Shown here: positions 23,872 to 34,015 of the stretch, piece after piece
Position numbering within the stretch: the first letter of the stretch is position 1
Layout of the letters: the number at the start of each line of letters is the position of its first letter
Source: DATLED01 sp963750255
GTDB lineage: Bacteria > Actinomycetota > Acidimicrobiia > Acidimicrobiales > CADCTF01
NCBI GenBank assembly: GCA_963750255.1
Contig: CAVVPZ010000001.1
Location: 259,570 to 323,569 of the forward strand
Reading direction: 5' to 3'
Length of the DNA: 64,000 bases
Position numbers and translations under genes: made by a program
The notes under the pieces: generated by a model
Told to the model about the DNA's origin: nothing
Databases searched by the model: none
The model's input: the letters and a program-made list of their open reading frames with translations, nothing else

Positions 23872-24678
23872 CAGCCCGCCCACCAACGGTCACGCAACGG
23901 CACGATCACCGCCACCGACACGACCATGAGCACGAGCGAGATGGCGATGGCCGCGCCACGATCGGATTCGAGGGCGAGGAACACGGCTAACGGCATCGTC
24001 TGCGTGCGGCCGGGAAGGTTGCCGGCGAAGGTGACGGTGGCGCCGAACTCACCCAGGGCCCGGGCCCACGCCAGCACGGCGCCGGCCACCAGCGACGGCG
24101 CCACCGACGGCAGGGTCACCCGCCGCAGGATGGTCCACCGGCCGGCCCCGAGCGTGGCTGCCGCCTCTTCGTAGCGGCGGTCCGCGCTCCGGAGACCGGC
24201 CTCGACGGTGAGCACGAGAAAGGGCAGCGCCACGAAGGTGTTGGCCACCACCACCCCCCAGGTCGAGAAGGGGAGGAGGAAGCCGGTGGCGTCGTAAATC
24301 GGACCGCCGAGCAGGCCGCGGCGGCCGAAGGCAAACAACAGACGCGGCACCGCCCACCACCGGCGGGAGCACCATCGGCAACGTCACCAAGGCCCGCAGC
24401 ACCGAACGCCCGGGGAACGTTCGCCGGGCGAGGAGCCAGGCCAGCGGCGCCCCGAGCAGAAGCGATGCCAGCGTGGCCGCCGCCGCCGTCACCAGGCTCA
24501 GCCGAAGCGCGGTCGTCACCGTCGGACTGGTGGCCAGGTGGGGAAGGTCGCTCCACGGCGCTCGTTGCAACAAGGCGACAAAAGGCAGGAGCAGGAGCAC
24601 GGCGGTCACGCCACCGAGCGCGGCGAGCCAACCCGGCCCGGCCGAGGCTGCACCCGACGCCGGCCGCCGGGCCCTCAC
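23871..24678 (-). CDS. modB: molybdate ABC transporter permease ModB, frameshifted
   Basis: About 269 residues with five or six helices. It begins with LAALGGVTAVLLLLPFVALL and continues ALVTLPMVLPPVVGG, the ModB motif before the third helix. The coupling loop EEAAATLGAGRWTILRRVTLP (EAA motif) and ARALGEFGATVTFAGNLPGRTQT, a strong ModB signature, follow. An indel near 24350 shifts the frame. GTG 24678 overlaps the modA stop by GTGA. Confidence 0.9.
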
Positions 24679-25442
24679 GGGATCTCGAAGCCGGCTCCGG
24701 CCAGGATGCGCTTGGCGCCAGACGACCGCAGATAGGTGACGAACGCGGCCGCGCTCGTCGGGTCGCCGGCGCCGGCGAGGACGGCTGCGGGATAGTCGGT
24801 GGTCACGTTGATCGACGGGTCGAGGGGCACGCCGACGACGGCGGCGCCGGCGGCCTTGACATCGGTGGCATAGACGATGCCGGCGTCGAGGTCGCCCGAC
24901 TCGACCTTGGTCAACAGCGACCTGACATCAGGCTCCTCGGTGTCGACCTGGGCGGCGACGCCGGCCTTGGCCAGCGCCTCGCGCGCCAGGCGGCCGCACG
25001 GGACGCTCGGCGCGGACAGGCCCAGCAACAGCGACGCGTCACCGAAGGCGCCAATCCCGGTGACGGCGTCGGCGCGGGCCGGGTGGACGGCGATCTCGAG
25101 CCGGTTCCGGGCGAACACCACCGGCCGATCGACCAGGCCCGCGTTGTCGAGTGCGTCCATGTCGGCCGGCGCGGCCGAAGCGAAGACGTCGCCGGGCGCA
25201 CCGCCAAGCAGCTGTTCCCGCAAGGCCGACGATCCGGCGAAGTTGAGCTCCACCTTCATCCCCGGATGCGCGGCCTCGAACGACGGGACCAGCGTCGCGA
25301 ACACGTCGGTGAGCGACGACGCCGCGAACACTCGGAGCACGGTCGGCGCGGCCGAGGCGCCGGCTCCGCGGGCCGTGGTCGGCCGGTTGCTGCACGCCGC
25401 CGTCAGTGCCACCAACGCGACCAACGAGTGACGTGGCCGCAC
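24675..25442 (-). CDS. modA: molybdate-binding lipoprotein ModA
   Basis: A 255-residue periplasmic-type binding protein. The lipobox LTAACSN near residue 15 predicts lipid anchoring, as expected for a Gram-positive-type cell. Mature sequence features VFAASSLTDVFATLVPSFEAAHPG, FAGSSALREQLLGGAPGDVFASA and KVESGDLDAGIVYATDVKAAG are typical of ModA, with Ser residues that bind the oxyanion. It is first in modABC. Start GTG 25442. Confidence 0.92.
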   Translation of the reverse strand: MRPRHSLVALVALTAACSNRPTTARGAGASAAPTVLRVFAASSLTDVFATLVPSFEAAHPGMKVELNFAGSSALREQLLGGAPGDVFASAAPADMDALDNAGLVDRPVVFARNRLEIAVHPARADAVTGIGAFGDASLLLGLSAPSVPCGRLAREALAKAGVAAQVDTEEPDVRSLLTKVESGDLDAGIVYATDVKAAGAAVVGVPLDPSINVTTDYPAAVLAGAGDPTSAAAFVTYLRSSGAKRILAGAGFEIP

Positions 25443-25487
25443 GACCGACGGATCACGAAACCCGGTTGACCCAAGGGCGCGAGACGG

Positions 25488-27289
25488 TCACGGGTGCTCC
25501 GGTTGCGCCGGCTGCGCCGACGCCGGCTGACGCGGCGCCGGGGGACGCTGATCACCGATGACCACGACGGTGCCCTTGGCCGGCGCCGCCTCGCCGTCGA
25601 CGACGCTCGGCACTCCGTCGCTCGACAACTGCACGAGGCCCTGCTCGTCGTCGGCCACCGCCCGGTCGATCGGGTAGAGCGAGTGTGTCCCTCCGCGAAT
25701 CGATCGCGCGCGTCGGCCAAGGTGAGCTTGACCGCCGAAGGCCAGGCGGCCCCAGTGCTCGCTCGGGCGCGACGACCGCGCCTCGAGGTCGTCAGCATCG
25801 ACCGGGACCACGTAGACGTTGGACTGCCCGAGCAGTCGACCCAGCCGGTCGGCGGCAAAGGCCGCCCCCTCCTCGCGGGGAGAGACCACCAGTGCGAGTC
25901 GGGCACCGACGAGCTCGACGGCGTCGTTGAGTTCGTCGCCCTGGAGCCGGCCCGAGTACACCAGCAGCCCGTGGCTCGTGACGTTGGCGTCGTCGTCGTC
26001 GTCGCACGCCACGACGAGGACGGGGACCCCCTGGTCAGCCAGGATCTCGCCGAGCGCCACCGCCCACGACGGCGCCCCGACGAGCACGATGCCCGTCGGT
26101 TCGGGCACCGACACGTGCAGCCGCTTGCCATCGGGATGGCGAGCAGGCCGTATACGACCACGGTGAGGGCCACCACGAGGAACGTCAGCGCCGCCAGGTC
26201 TTCACCGCCGGGCACATTGCCCTGCTCGAGACGGAGACCGAAGAGCGCCGACACCGAGGCGGCGACGATGCCCCTCGGGGCCATGGCCGAGATGTAGCGA
26301 CGGGCCGATGCGGTGAGGTTGGACCCGATCGTGGAGGTGTACACCGACAGCGGCCGCGAGACCACGATCAGGATGACGGTCACGCCGGCGGCGGGTACGA
26401 GGTTGCGGACGATGTCGGCACCACTGACCCGGGCGGCGAGGAGCACGAACATCAGCGGGACGAGGAGCACGGCAATGCTCTCGTGGAACTCGGCCACGCC
26501 GCGGATGCGCACCTTGCGCTGGTTACCCAGCACGACGCCGAGGACCGTCGTGGCGACGAGACCGGCTTCGTGCACCAACAGGTCGGCGGCGGCCAGGGTG
26601 GCCAGCACCGAGGCGAAGACGAACGCGTTCTCGAGGTGGTCGGGCACCAGGTCGCGGCGCAACACCTGGATCACGATCAGCCCGGCGACCACTCCGATGA
26701 CCGAACCGACGGCGGCGGTGGTGCCGACGGCCCTGACCGCATCCCAGAATCCGTGGTCGTCGAGGATGACCTCGAGGACGACGACGGCGAGCACGGCCCC
26801 GATCGGGTCGACGCAGATGCCCTCCCAACGCAGGATCCTGGCCACGTCGGGCCGCAGCCGGGCTTGGCGCAGGAGTGGGATGACGACGGTCGGGCCGGTG
26901 ACCACCATGATGGCGCCGAAGAGCACGGCCGGCCCCGGCGGGAGGCCACCGATGGCCCACGCCGCCACCGCCCCCACCAGGGCGGCTACCGCGACCCCGA
27001 ACGTGAGGAGACGCACGACCACGACGCGCACGCCGGTGAGGTCGCGGCCTCGTAGCCCCAGGCCTCCCTCGAAGAGGAGGATGCCGACGGCGGCCGACAC
27101 GGCCGGAAAGAGCAGATCGCCGTACAACGCATCGGGCCGGAGCCATCCGAGCAGGGGTCCCACGGTCAGCCCGGCGCCGAGGAGGACGATGATCGACGGC
27201 ACCTTGAGCCGCTCCGCCGCCAGCTGACAGGCCACGCCGATGGCGATGACGGCGGCCAGGCCGACGATGGGATCGTGGATCACCCCCAC
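25488..27289 (-). CDS. cation:proton antiporter with cytosolic TrkA-like domain, frameshifted
   Basis: A monovalent cation/H+ antiporter of about 600 residues. The first about 385 residues form some 12-13 helices; landmarks are ERLKVPSIIVLLGAGLTVGPLLGW, GILLFEGGLGL, VTGPTVVIPLLRQARL and CVDPIGAVLAVVVLEV, the transport core with the essential Asp. After an indel near 26125 the cytosolic part reads GIVLVGAPSWAVALGEILADQGVPVLVVACDDDDD, a Rossmann-like nucleotide-binding domain that may gate the channel. GTG 27289 is used; GTG 27283 is the alternative. It lies 51 bases after a sensor kinase on the same strand, which could control it. Confidence 0.85.
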
Positions 27290-27340
27290 ATCGTGGCAGT
27301 CGCGAGCCGCGTTTTCGATGACGCAGCCGCCGCGATCAGG

Positions 27341-28615
27341 TCATCGGATGCCCGGGAGGGTGAGCTCGAACCGGGGCGGCTGTTGGGACACGGCCACCAA
27401 GCGACCACCCTCGGCCTCGGTGATCGTGCGGGCCAGTGCGAGTCCGATGCCGCGACCGCTCCCCGCTCCCCGTCGAAACAGCTGGGACTCGTCGGGGAGA
27501 CCCTCGCCTTGGTCGCTGACTTCGAAGACCACACCGCCGGGAGCGCGGCGCACGAGCAGCCCGACTTCGCCAGCCCCGTGGTGCAAGGCGTTGTCGAGCA
27601 GGACATCGAGGACTTGGCCGACCGAGACCTCCGACGCCCGCACCGGTGTCAGTGCGTCGGCGGCTTCGACGACGAGCCGCCGATCGCACTCGTCGAAGCG
27701 CGTCGCCCATCGTTCGCCGGCCGCGGTCACGACCCCCTCGACATCGAGCACGCCCGACGTCGGCTGCGAATCACGAGCCAGCGCCAACAGGTGCTCCACG
27801 GTGGCCTCCAATCGTTTGAGTTCGATGAGTGCCCCGGCCACCGCGCCCGCCGGGTCAGGACTGTCGACGGCCCGTTCCAGGCGAAGTCGGAGGCCGGTGA
27901 GCGGCGTGCGCAGTTGGTGGGAGACGTCGGCGCTGAACGCCCGCTCGCGGGCCAACGCCTCGATGAGTTGCAGTGAACTTCGTTCCATCGTCTCGGCCAC
28001 GAGATCGACCTCGGCCAGTCCCGACGGTGGTGTCGACGCCGCCACCGCACCCTCGCCGAACCGCGCCGCCTGCTCGGCCAGTCGCGCAATGGGCGCCGCC
28101 AAACGCCGGGCCTCGGCGCGAGCCACAGCGGCCGCCACCAGAAGGGCAGCGAGGATGACAGCGCTCATGGCCAGCCACGCTCGCCGCGCCTGGCCGGCGA
28201 CGACATCGTCGTCCTGGGTGACGCGAACGGCACCGACGACGGACTCCGTGGACCGGTCGGTGATGGCGGTCGCCACCACCAGCACGCCGTCGTGATGACC
28301 GGAAGCCGGCCGTCCGAGGAGCGCCTGACGGGTGGCGGCGTCGGCGGTGGCCGGACCCGAGCCGTCGAGGCGGCGGCCGGTGGTGTCGTAGACCGTGAAC
28401 GCTCCCGGCGCATCCCCCTCGGCCGCGGCGCGGGCCACGCTCTCGGCCGTCAACGGAAGAGCGAGCTCGGCCGTCACCAGCGCCGCCCGACGTTGCAGGT
28501 CGATGACGGCCCGGTCCTGATACGACCGCTGGATGACGACGGCCAGGGGGAGGCCGAGGCCGACGACGGCCAGGGTCACGACCAGCAGGATGGATCGGGT
28601 GATCCTCGCTCTCAC
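27341..28615 (-). CDS. sensor histidine kinase (OmpR-partner type)
   Basis: A 424-residue membrane kinase. Helix 1 is at about residues 8-28, an extracytoplasmic sensor domain at about 29-145 and helix 2 at about 147-165. Then come HAMP-like linker, HisKA box FSADVSHQLRTPLTGL with the phospho-acceptor His near residue 233, and the HATPase with DNALHHGAGEV (N box), DQGEGLP (G1) and GSGRGIGLAL (G2). The signal is unknown. GTG 28615 overlaps the response regulator stop (GTGA), so the two proteins are made together. Confidence 0.92.
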   Translation of the reverse strand: MRARITRSILLVVTLAVVGLGLPLAVVIQRSYQDRAVIDLQRRAALVTAELALPLTAESVARAAAEGDAPGAFTVYDTTGRRLDGSGPATADAATRQALLGRPASGHHDGVLVVATAITDRSTESVVGAVRVTQDDDVVAGQARRAWLAMSAVILAALLVAAAVARAEARRLAAPIARLAEQAARFGEGAVAASTPPSGLAEVDLVAETMERSSLQLIEALARERAFSADVSHQLRTPLTGLRLRLERAVDSPDPAGAVAGALIELKRLEATVEHLLALARDSQPTSGVLDVEGVVTAAGERWATRFDECDRRLVVEAADALTPVRASEVSVGQVLDVLLDNALHHGAGEVGLLVRRAPGGVVFEVSDQGEGLPDESQLFRRGAGSGRGIGLALARTITEAEGGRLVAVSQQPPRFELTLPGIR

Positions 28616-29289
28616 GCCAGCTCGAAGCGATAGCCGACCGTCCGCACCGTCGTGATGCGGCTGCGGCCGTCGCCCCGATCGCCGAGCTTTCGGCGCAGGG
28701 CGTGCACGTGCATGTCGAGGGTCTTGGTCGAGGTCTCCCAGTGGAGGTCCCAGACATCGCGGAGCAAGTCGTCGCGGCGCACGACCTTGCCCGCCGCCTC
28801 GGTGAGCACGGCCAAGAGGGCGAACTCCTTGGGCCGCAAGTCGACTTCGCGTCCACCGACGAACACGCGGTGGGCATCCACGTCGACCACCAGATCGTCG
28901 AACTCGCCCCGGCCGGCCACGTCCTCGTTGCGGAGTTGCGCGCGGATCCGGGCCAGGAGCACCGACACCGAGAACGGCTTGGTCACGTAGTCCGACCCGC
29001 CGGCGTCGAGCCCCATGACGACGTCGATGTCGGCGTCGCGGGCAGTGACGATGAGGATCGGCACCGCCCTGTCCTTGGCCCGCAGCGTGCGACACACCTG
29101 CAGCCCGTCGAGGTCGGGCAACCCGAGGTCGAGGACGACGAGATCGGGGCGCTCGTCGGCGAACAAGTCCAGCGCCTCGCGCCCGGTCCCGGCTCGGCGC
29201 ACGTCGTAGCCGTGCAGTTCGAGCGCCCCACGGACTTCGTCGGCGATGGCGTGGTCGTCTTCGACCACGAGCACCCGGAGGGCGGTCAC
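28612..29289 (-). CDS. OmpR/PhoB-family response regulator
   Basis: A 225-residue transcription regulator. The receiver domain has the acidic pair VVEDDH, phospho-acceptor Asp54 in VVLDLGLPDLDGL, Thr in VTARDAD and Lys in VTKPFSV. The C-terminal winged helix has LRPKEFALLAVL and STKTLDMHVHALRRKLGD, then RTVGYRFEL. It is first of the kinase/regulator pair. Its promoter must lie in the 92-base gap shared with the divergent COG4705 gene, where bases 29340-29351 match 12 bases of the palindrome at 34858-34876. Confidence 0.95.
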   Translation of the reverse strand: MTALRVLVVEDDHAIADEVRGALELHGYDVRRAGTGREALDLFADERPDLVVLDLGLPDLDGLQVCRTLRAKDRAVPILIVTARDADIDVVMGLDAGGSDYVTKPFSVSVLLARIRAQLRNEDVAGRGEFDDLVVDVDAHRVFVGGREVDLRPKEFALLAVLTEAAGKVVRRDDLLRDVWDLHWETSTKTLDMHVHALRRKLGDRGDGRSRITTVRTVGYRFELA

Positions 29290-29381
29290 GGGGTGCAGGC
29301 TACGCCTCTGATGGTGCGATTTACCTTCCGTTGAACCAGCGGTGACCGAACGCGGACACGCCGTCCGTACCGTGCCAGAGC

Positions 29382-30183
29382 GTGCACACCGCGACCCCGG
29401 CGACCAACGCCACCGCCCACCACCGCCTCGACCTCCTCAACAAGGTCCCCGAGGTCACCATCTGGTTCTGGATCATCAAGGTGCTCGCCACCACGGTGGG
29501 CGAGACGGCGGCCGACTACCTGTCGGTCGACCTCAATCTCGGCCTGACCAACACCACCTACGTGATGACCGCCTTCCTCGTGGTCGTGCTGGCGCTGCAG
29601 TTCCGTTCCCGCCGCTACGTGCCGGCCATCTACTGGGTGACGGTGGTGGCCATCAGCGTGGTCGGCACCTTGTTCACCGACAAGTTGGTCGACGACTTCG
29701 GCATCAGCCTCAAGGTCACCACGGCGGCGTTCGTGGTGGCGCTGGCGGCGACGTTCGCCGGTTGGTATCGCGTCGAGCACACGCTGTCGATCCACTCGAT
29801 CCGCACCCCCCGCCGTGAGGCCTTCTACTGGTCGGCCATCCTCTTCACCTTCGCCCTCGGCACGGCGGCCGGCGACCTCATCGCCGAGAGCCTCAACCTC
29901 GGCTACGCCCGCTCGGCCCTCCTCTTCGCCGCACTCATCGCCGTGACCGCCGTCGCCTACCGGCTGATGCGGGGTGGCGCCGTGCTGACCTTCTGGATCG
30001 CCTACATCCTCACCCGCCCGCTCGGGGCGTCGATGGGCGACCTCATGTCGCAGAGCCGCAAGGACGGCGGCCTCGGCTCTCGGCACCACCGGCACGAGCG
30101 CGATCTTCCTCGTCACCATCCTCGCCGTCGTGATCTTCTTGAGCATCACCCATCGAGACCAGGTTCCCGCCGACGCCGAGTGA
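29382..30183 (+). CDS. COG4705-type membrane protein, one frameshift near its end
   Basis: A protein of about 267 residues with eight predicted helices. It matches the conserved pattern of the COG4705 family of bacterial membrane proteins, with its internal duplication: NKVPEVTIWFWIIKVLATTVGETAADYL in the first half and RREAFYWSAILFTFALGTAAGDLIAE in the second, plus FWIAYILTRPLGASMGDL. Biochemical function is not established to my knowledge. An indel near 30073 shifts the last helix (SAIFLVTILAVVIFLSITHR). Start GTG 29382. An SDR gene follows 51 bases downstream. Confidence 0.8.
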
Positions 30184-30234
30184 CGCCGGAGGCGGGGCGA
30201 TTACGCTCGCCCTGCTCTGACGACCCATGGGGAA

Positions 30235-31044
30235 ATGATGAAACTCGACGACCTGTTCTCGATCGACGGCAAGATCGCGTTGGTGACCGGTGGCTCGCGG
30301 GGCATCGGCGAGATGATCGCCGCCGGCTTCCTGGCCAACGGTGCCACCGTCTACATCAGCAGCCGCAAGGCCGACGTGTGCGACGCCACCGCCGAGCGGT
30401 TGTCGGAGACCTACGGCTCCGAGTGCATCTCCTTGCCCGCCGACCTGTCGACCATCGAGGGCATCGACCAGTTGACGGCGGCGCTCACCGAGCGCACCGA
30501 CCGCCTCGACATCCTCGTCAACAACGCCGGCGCCTCGTGGGGGGCGCCGCTGGCCGAGTTCCCCGAGGCAGGGTGGGACAAGGTGATGGACACCAACGTC
30601 AAGGGCGTCTTCTTCCTCACCCAGCGCCTGCTGCCCCTGCTCGAGGTGGGCGCCACGGCCGACGACCCGTCGCGGGTCATCAACATCGGCTCGATCGACG
30701 GCATCCAGACGCCGGCGTTCGACACGTTCTCCTACGGGCCGTCCAAGGCGGCGGTGCACGCGCTGACCCGCCAACTGGCCGCCCACCTCGTCCGCCGCAA
30801 CATCATCGTCAACGCCATCGCCCCGGGCCCGTTCCCGACGTGGATGTTGTCGACGGGCGTCGGCACCGGCGGCGACGTCGAGGGCACCGACTGGGGCCTG
30901 GTCGGCCGCGGCAACCCACGCGGGCGGGTCGGCACGGCGGAGGACATCGCCGGTCTGGCCATCTTCCTCAGCTCGCGCGCCGGCGCCTACACCGTGGGCG
31001 AGACCATCACCTGTGACGGGGGATCGATCGTCGGTCGGCGCTGA
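30235..31044 (+). CDS. short-chain dehydrogenase/reductase
   Basis: A 269-residue NAD(P)H-dependent oxidoreductase of the classical SDR group. It has the cofactor motif TGGSRGIG, NNAG (ILVNNAGASWG), catalytic Ser in INIGSIDG, and YGPSK as the YxxxK catalytic pair. The C-terminal RVGTAEDIAGLAIFLSSRAG and TCDGGS are common in FabG-like SDRs. GGGGAA precedes two tandem ATGs (30235 and 30238); either could be used. Its substrate is unknown; the tail differs enough from FabG that fatty acid synthesis is not implied. Frame intact. Confidence 0.92.
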   Translation: MMKLDDLFSIDGKIALVTGGSRGIGEMIAAGFLANGATVYISSRKADVCDATAERLSETYGSECISLPADLSTIEGIDQLTAALTERTDRLDILVNNAGASWGAPLAEFPEAGWDKVMDTNVKGVFFLTQRLLPLLEVGATADDPSRVINIGSIDGIQTPAFDTFSYGPSKAAVHALTRQLAAHLVRRNIIVNAIAPGPFPTWMLSTGVGTGGDVEGTDWGLVGRGNPRGRVGTAEDIAGLAIFLSSRAGAYTVGETITCDGGSIVGRR

Positions 31045-31055
31045 CCGCGTCGCCG

Positions 31056-31762
31056 GTGTTCGAAGAGCTCGACTCGCAGCCGACGCCAATCGGCGAGATC
31101 AGCCTTCGGCGACGGAGCATGCCCGAGGTCGGCGGCGACGTCTTCGAGGTGAAGCTCGACGACGAGTACCTCATGACGAGTCGGTTCAACGCGTCGGAGA
31201 TCGCGCTCGCCCGCCTCGGCCTCGCCGCCGTGCCGGGTAGCGGCGCTATCGATGTCGTGGTCGGCGGCCTCGGTCTGGGCTACACCTCGGTCACCGTGCT
31301 CGACGACGTCCGGGTGCGGTCGCTGTGCACGGTCGAGTTCCTCGCCCCCGTCATCGACTGGCACCGGCGCGGCCTGCTCCCGGTCGGCGACGTTCTGCAC
31401 ACCAACCCCGCAGCGAGATCGTCCAAGGAGACTTCTTCTCGTTGGTGCGCTCGGGGTCGCCATTCGGCACCGCTCCCGACCGAGTGCATGCCGTGCTCGT
31501 CGACATCGACCACACGCCCAGGCACCACCTGGGCTCGGCCAACGCCGACTTCTACTCCCCCGCCGGGCTCCGCCCACTCCTCGATCGCCTCCACCCCGGC
31601 GGCGTGTTCGGCCTCTGGTCCGACGGGTTGCCCGATGCGGAATTCGTCGCCATGGTCAAGAGCGTGTTCGGCCGATGCGAGGCCGAGATCGTCCGCTTCG
31701 ACACGCCCTTCGCCGAGACCCCGTCGGCGTGCACGGTGTACCTCGCCTCGGCGCCGGCCTAG
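31056..31762 (+). CDS. spermidine synthase-like methyltransferase-fold protein, frameshifted
   Basis: About 235 residues of a Rossmann-like fold. VVVGGLGLGYTSVTVLDD is the GxGxG nucleotide-binding motif, SLCTVEFLAPVIDWHRRG the acidic ribose-binding strand, and AVLVDIDHTPRHHLG the D-rich catalytic region. The end (FYSPAGLRPLLDRLHPGGVFGLW) is like spermidine synthases. It may be a polyamine synthase or a related SAM-dependent enzyme; the pathway is not shown by neighbours. An indel near 31410 breaks the frame. GTG 31056 lies 11 bases after the SDR stop. Its TAG and that of the convergent gene share the CTAG at 31759-31762. Confidence 0.7.
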
Positions 31763-33534
31763 GTCCCCGTCTCGCCGATCAACTCACCCTGGACCAACTC
31801 GGCGATCTCGCGGAGGGCGGCGAGTTGGGTGGCGTCGAACTGGCGTGGCCGGTGGTCGGCAACGCAGAACGAGCCCACCGCGCTCCCGTCGGGGAGGATG
31901 AGCGGCACGCCGGCATACGCCCGGACCCGGCCTGCTCCCGACACGGCCGGGTTGTCGGCGAACCGGTCGTCGAGCAACAGGTCGGGCACGTGGAAGACGT
32001 CACGACCGAGGATGGCGTGGGCGCACACCGACTGGTCGCGGGGCGTCTCTTCGGTGTCGAGGCCCCACCGCGATTTGAACCACTGCCGGTCGCGATCGAC
32101 CAAGGTGACCAGGGCGATGGGGACACCCAACGCCTGGGCCGCCAACGCCGTGTAGCGGTCGAAGCGGGGCTCGGGATCCGTGTCGAGCAACCCGAGCGCG
32201 TAGAGCGAGGCAAGCCGGCGGTCCTCGTCCTCGGGGAGGGGTGCCGCCTGCCAGCGTCCTCCGCTGCGGATGACCGCGGCCCGCAGCCGGGTACGGAGAT
32301 GGGCCACGGTGCAGGGCCAGACGACGAGGTCGGGGTTGAGTCCGGCCGTCGTCGCCCGCCGGGTGATCCCGAGGATGGTCACCGCCTCGGCCGCCGACGA
32401 CCACCGCTGCACGGCAAGCGCGGACACTGCGCTGTCGACATCGACCATGGCGATCACCCGACGGCCGGCCACGGTCGACGGCAAGGGCGAGACGACAACT
32501 TCGAGGCGCTCTTCGGACACCGCCGATTGCACCGCCGTCAACAGGTCAGGCTCGTCGAGGGCGAGGAGGACGGCGGCGTCCGACCCGTCGTCGCCGCCCA
32601 TCAACGCCGACGGCCCCGAGACCATGGCGGGGCCGGGCTCCGAGGCCTGGCGCCGGCCGAGGTCGATGGTGACGCCCTCGGCGGCCGCATCGACCCGGCC
32701 GGGAAACCCGCGCCGGCGGGCGAGCGCACGCGCATCATCGACGAGTCGGTCGAGCGCGGCGTCGTCACGAGCCGGATCGTGATGGTGCAACACGAGGTGC
32801 CCCACGCCGGCCTCGAGGGCCACCTCGAGTGCGTATTCCATGGTGCTGTGGCCCCATCCCTCCTTGGCCCGGTACTCATCGCCCCGGTACTGGGCGTCGT
32901 GGATCAGGAGATCGGCGCCGGCAGCGAACTGGGCGTGGTCGAGATCGGCTCGGCTCGAGGCGAGGTCGCCTCCCGTCGCCAGCGCGCCGTCGTGCGGTTC
33001 GTGATCCGAGGCATAGACCACCGTTTCGCCGTCGGCCTCGAACCGATACGCAAGGGTCAGCGCGGGGTGGTTGAGGTAGCGGGTGACGACGGTGATGTCG
33101 CCGATGCGAAACGTTCCCTCGACGAGATCGTGGAAGTCGACCGATGCCGCGAACTGCTCGAGGGTGACCGGGAAGTAGGTGTATTCCATTTGCCCGGCCA
33201 AGGTGTCACCGAGCGAGCGGCCGAGCCCCTTGGGGCCGAAGATCGACCAGTGCCCCGAGCCGAACAACGGCGCGAAGAACGGCAGCCCTTGGATGTGGTC
33301 CCAGTGGGTATGGCCGATCACGATGGCCCCTGACGCCGCCTCGCCCTCGCCGGTGTCGCGGGCCTCTTGAACGAGCGCCTCGCCCAGCACCCTGGCCCCG
33401 GTGCCGGCGTCGACGACGATGACCGTGCCCGACGCCGAGCGCACCTCGATGCACGACGTGTTGCCCCCGTAGCGCACGGTCGACGGACCCGGCGTCGGGA
33501 TGGAACCACGAGTCCCCCAGAAGCGGACCTTCAT
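31759..33534 (-). CDS. metallo-beta-lactamase fold / receiver-like / GAF fusion protein
   Basis: A 591-residue intact protein. Residues 1 to about 275 are a metallo-beta-lactamase hydrolase: WGTRGSIPTPGPSTVRYGG, then the metal box HTHWDH (75-80), ASDHEPH and a final LVLHHHDPARDD. This is the group often linked to class II cyclic-nucleotide phosphodiesterases. The middle (about 300-420) has alternating strands and helices like a receiver but without clear phospho-acceptor chemistry. The rest (about 430-590) is a GAF domain: LGLLDTDPEPRFDRYTALAA, FKSRWGLD and CAHAILGRDVFHVPD. The GAF part could sense a small ligand and gate the hydrolase. It follows a PPOX protein by 45 bases and has a paralogue of its first domain at 52368. 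Confidence 0.82.
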   Translation of the reverse strand: MKVRFWGTRGSIPTPGPSTVRYGGNTSCIEVRSASGTVIVVDAGTGARVLGEALVQEARDTGEGEAASGAIVIGHTHWDHIQGLPFFAPLFGSGHWSIFGPKGLGRSLGDTLAGQMEYTYFPVTLEQFAASVDFHDLVEGTFRIGDITVVTRYLNHPALTLAYRFEADGETVVYASDHEPHDGALATGGDLASSRADLDHAQFAAGADLLIHDAQYRGDEYRAKEGWGHSTMEYALEVALEAGVGHLVLHHHDPARDDAALDRLVDDARALARRRGFPGRVDAAAEGVTIDLGRRQASEPGPAMVSGPSALMGGDDGSDAAVLLALDEPDLLTAVQSAVSEERLEVVVSPLPSTVAGRRVIAMVDVDSAVSALAVQRWSSAAEAVTILGITRRATTAGLNPDLVVWPCTVAHLRTRLRAAVIRSGGRWQAAPLPEDEDRRLASLYALGLLDTDPEPRFDRYTALAAQALGVPIALVTLVDRDRQWFKSRWGLDTEETPRDQSVCAHAILGRDVFHVPDLLLDDRFADNPAVSGAGRVRAYAGVPLILPDGSAVGSFCVADHRPRQFDATQLAALREIAELVQGELIGETGT

Positions 33535-33579
33535 CCCCCGCAGCCTGCCACTCCGGGACCACGCGGGACCACGCCCGCG

Positions 33580-34005
33580 CTATCCCATCTGGTGGATGTG
33601 CTCCGGTCGGATGCGTATGAGCACCCGCACCTCATCTCGCCCGCCGTACCAGGGGTAGTCCCGCCCCGTGTAGCGCTGGGCCAACGCCTCGATGTGGTCG
33701 CTGGCCCCCTCGGTGGTGACGTCGACGACCACGCCCCGCACCGAGGTGTATCGGCTCGGCTTTTCAGGGTCGGCCAACGCCACCGCCACCCTCGGGTCGC
33801 GCCGGATGTTGCGGACCTTCTGGTGGGTGTCGACGGAGTTGATCAGGATGTCGCGGCCATCGGTGTCGACCCACGTCAGGGTGACCTGCGGCGACCCGTC
33901 CGGCATGGTGGTGGACAGAAAGCAACTGGCCTTGCGGCCCATGAGCTCGACGACATCTTCCGGGAGATCCACCGCGTACTTGTGCTCGACGGCCCCGGAC
34001 GGCAA
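33580..34005 (-). CDS. PPOX-class F420/FMN-dependent split-barrel protein
   Basis: About 141 residues with the split-barrel fold of the TIGR03618-type actinobacterial proteins. Landmarks are GRKASCFLSTTMPDGSPQVTLTW, INSVDTHQKVRNIRRDPRVAVALADPE, YTSVRGVVVDVTTEGASDHI and YPWYGGRDEVRVLIRIRPEHIH. Such proteins use F420H2 or FMN to reduce or bind small organics. The start is uncertain: no ATG or GTG lies near the family start, so TTG 34005 is chosen; upstream options overlap the hydrolase gene. It is probably co-transcribed with that hydrolase. Confidence 0.75.
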   Translation of the reverse strand: MPSGAVEHKYAVDLPEDVVELMGRKASCFLSTTMPDGSPQVTLTWVDTDGRDILINSVDTHQKVRNIRRDPRVAVALADPEKPSRYTSVRGVVVDVTTEGASDHIEALAQRYTGRDYPWYGGRDEVRVLIRIRPEHIHQMG

Positions 34006-34015
34006 ACGCTGGAGC

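Noticed and set aside
29290..29381. Sigma-70-like promoter between the two-component operon and the COG4705 gene
   Set aside because: A TTGAAC box is present but no convincing -10 box lies at the right spacing; not strong enough to annotate.
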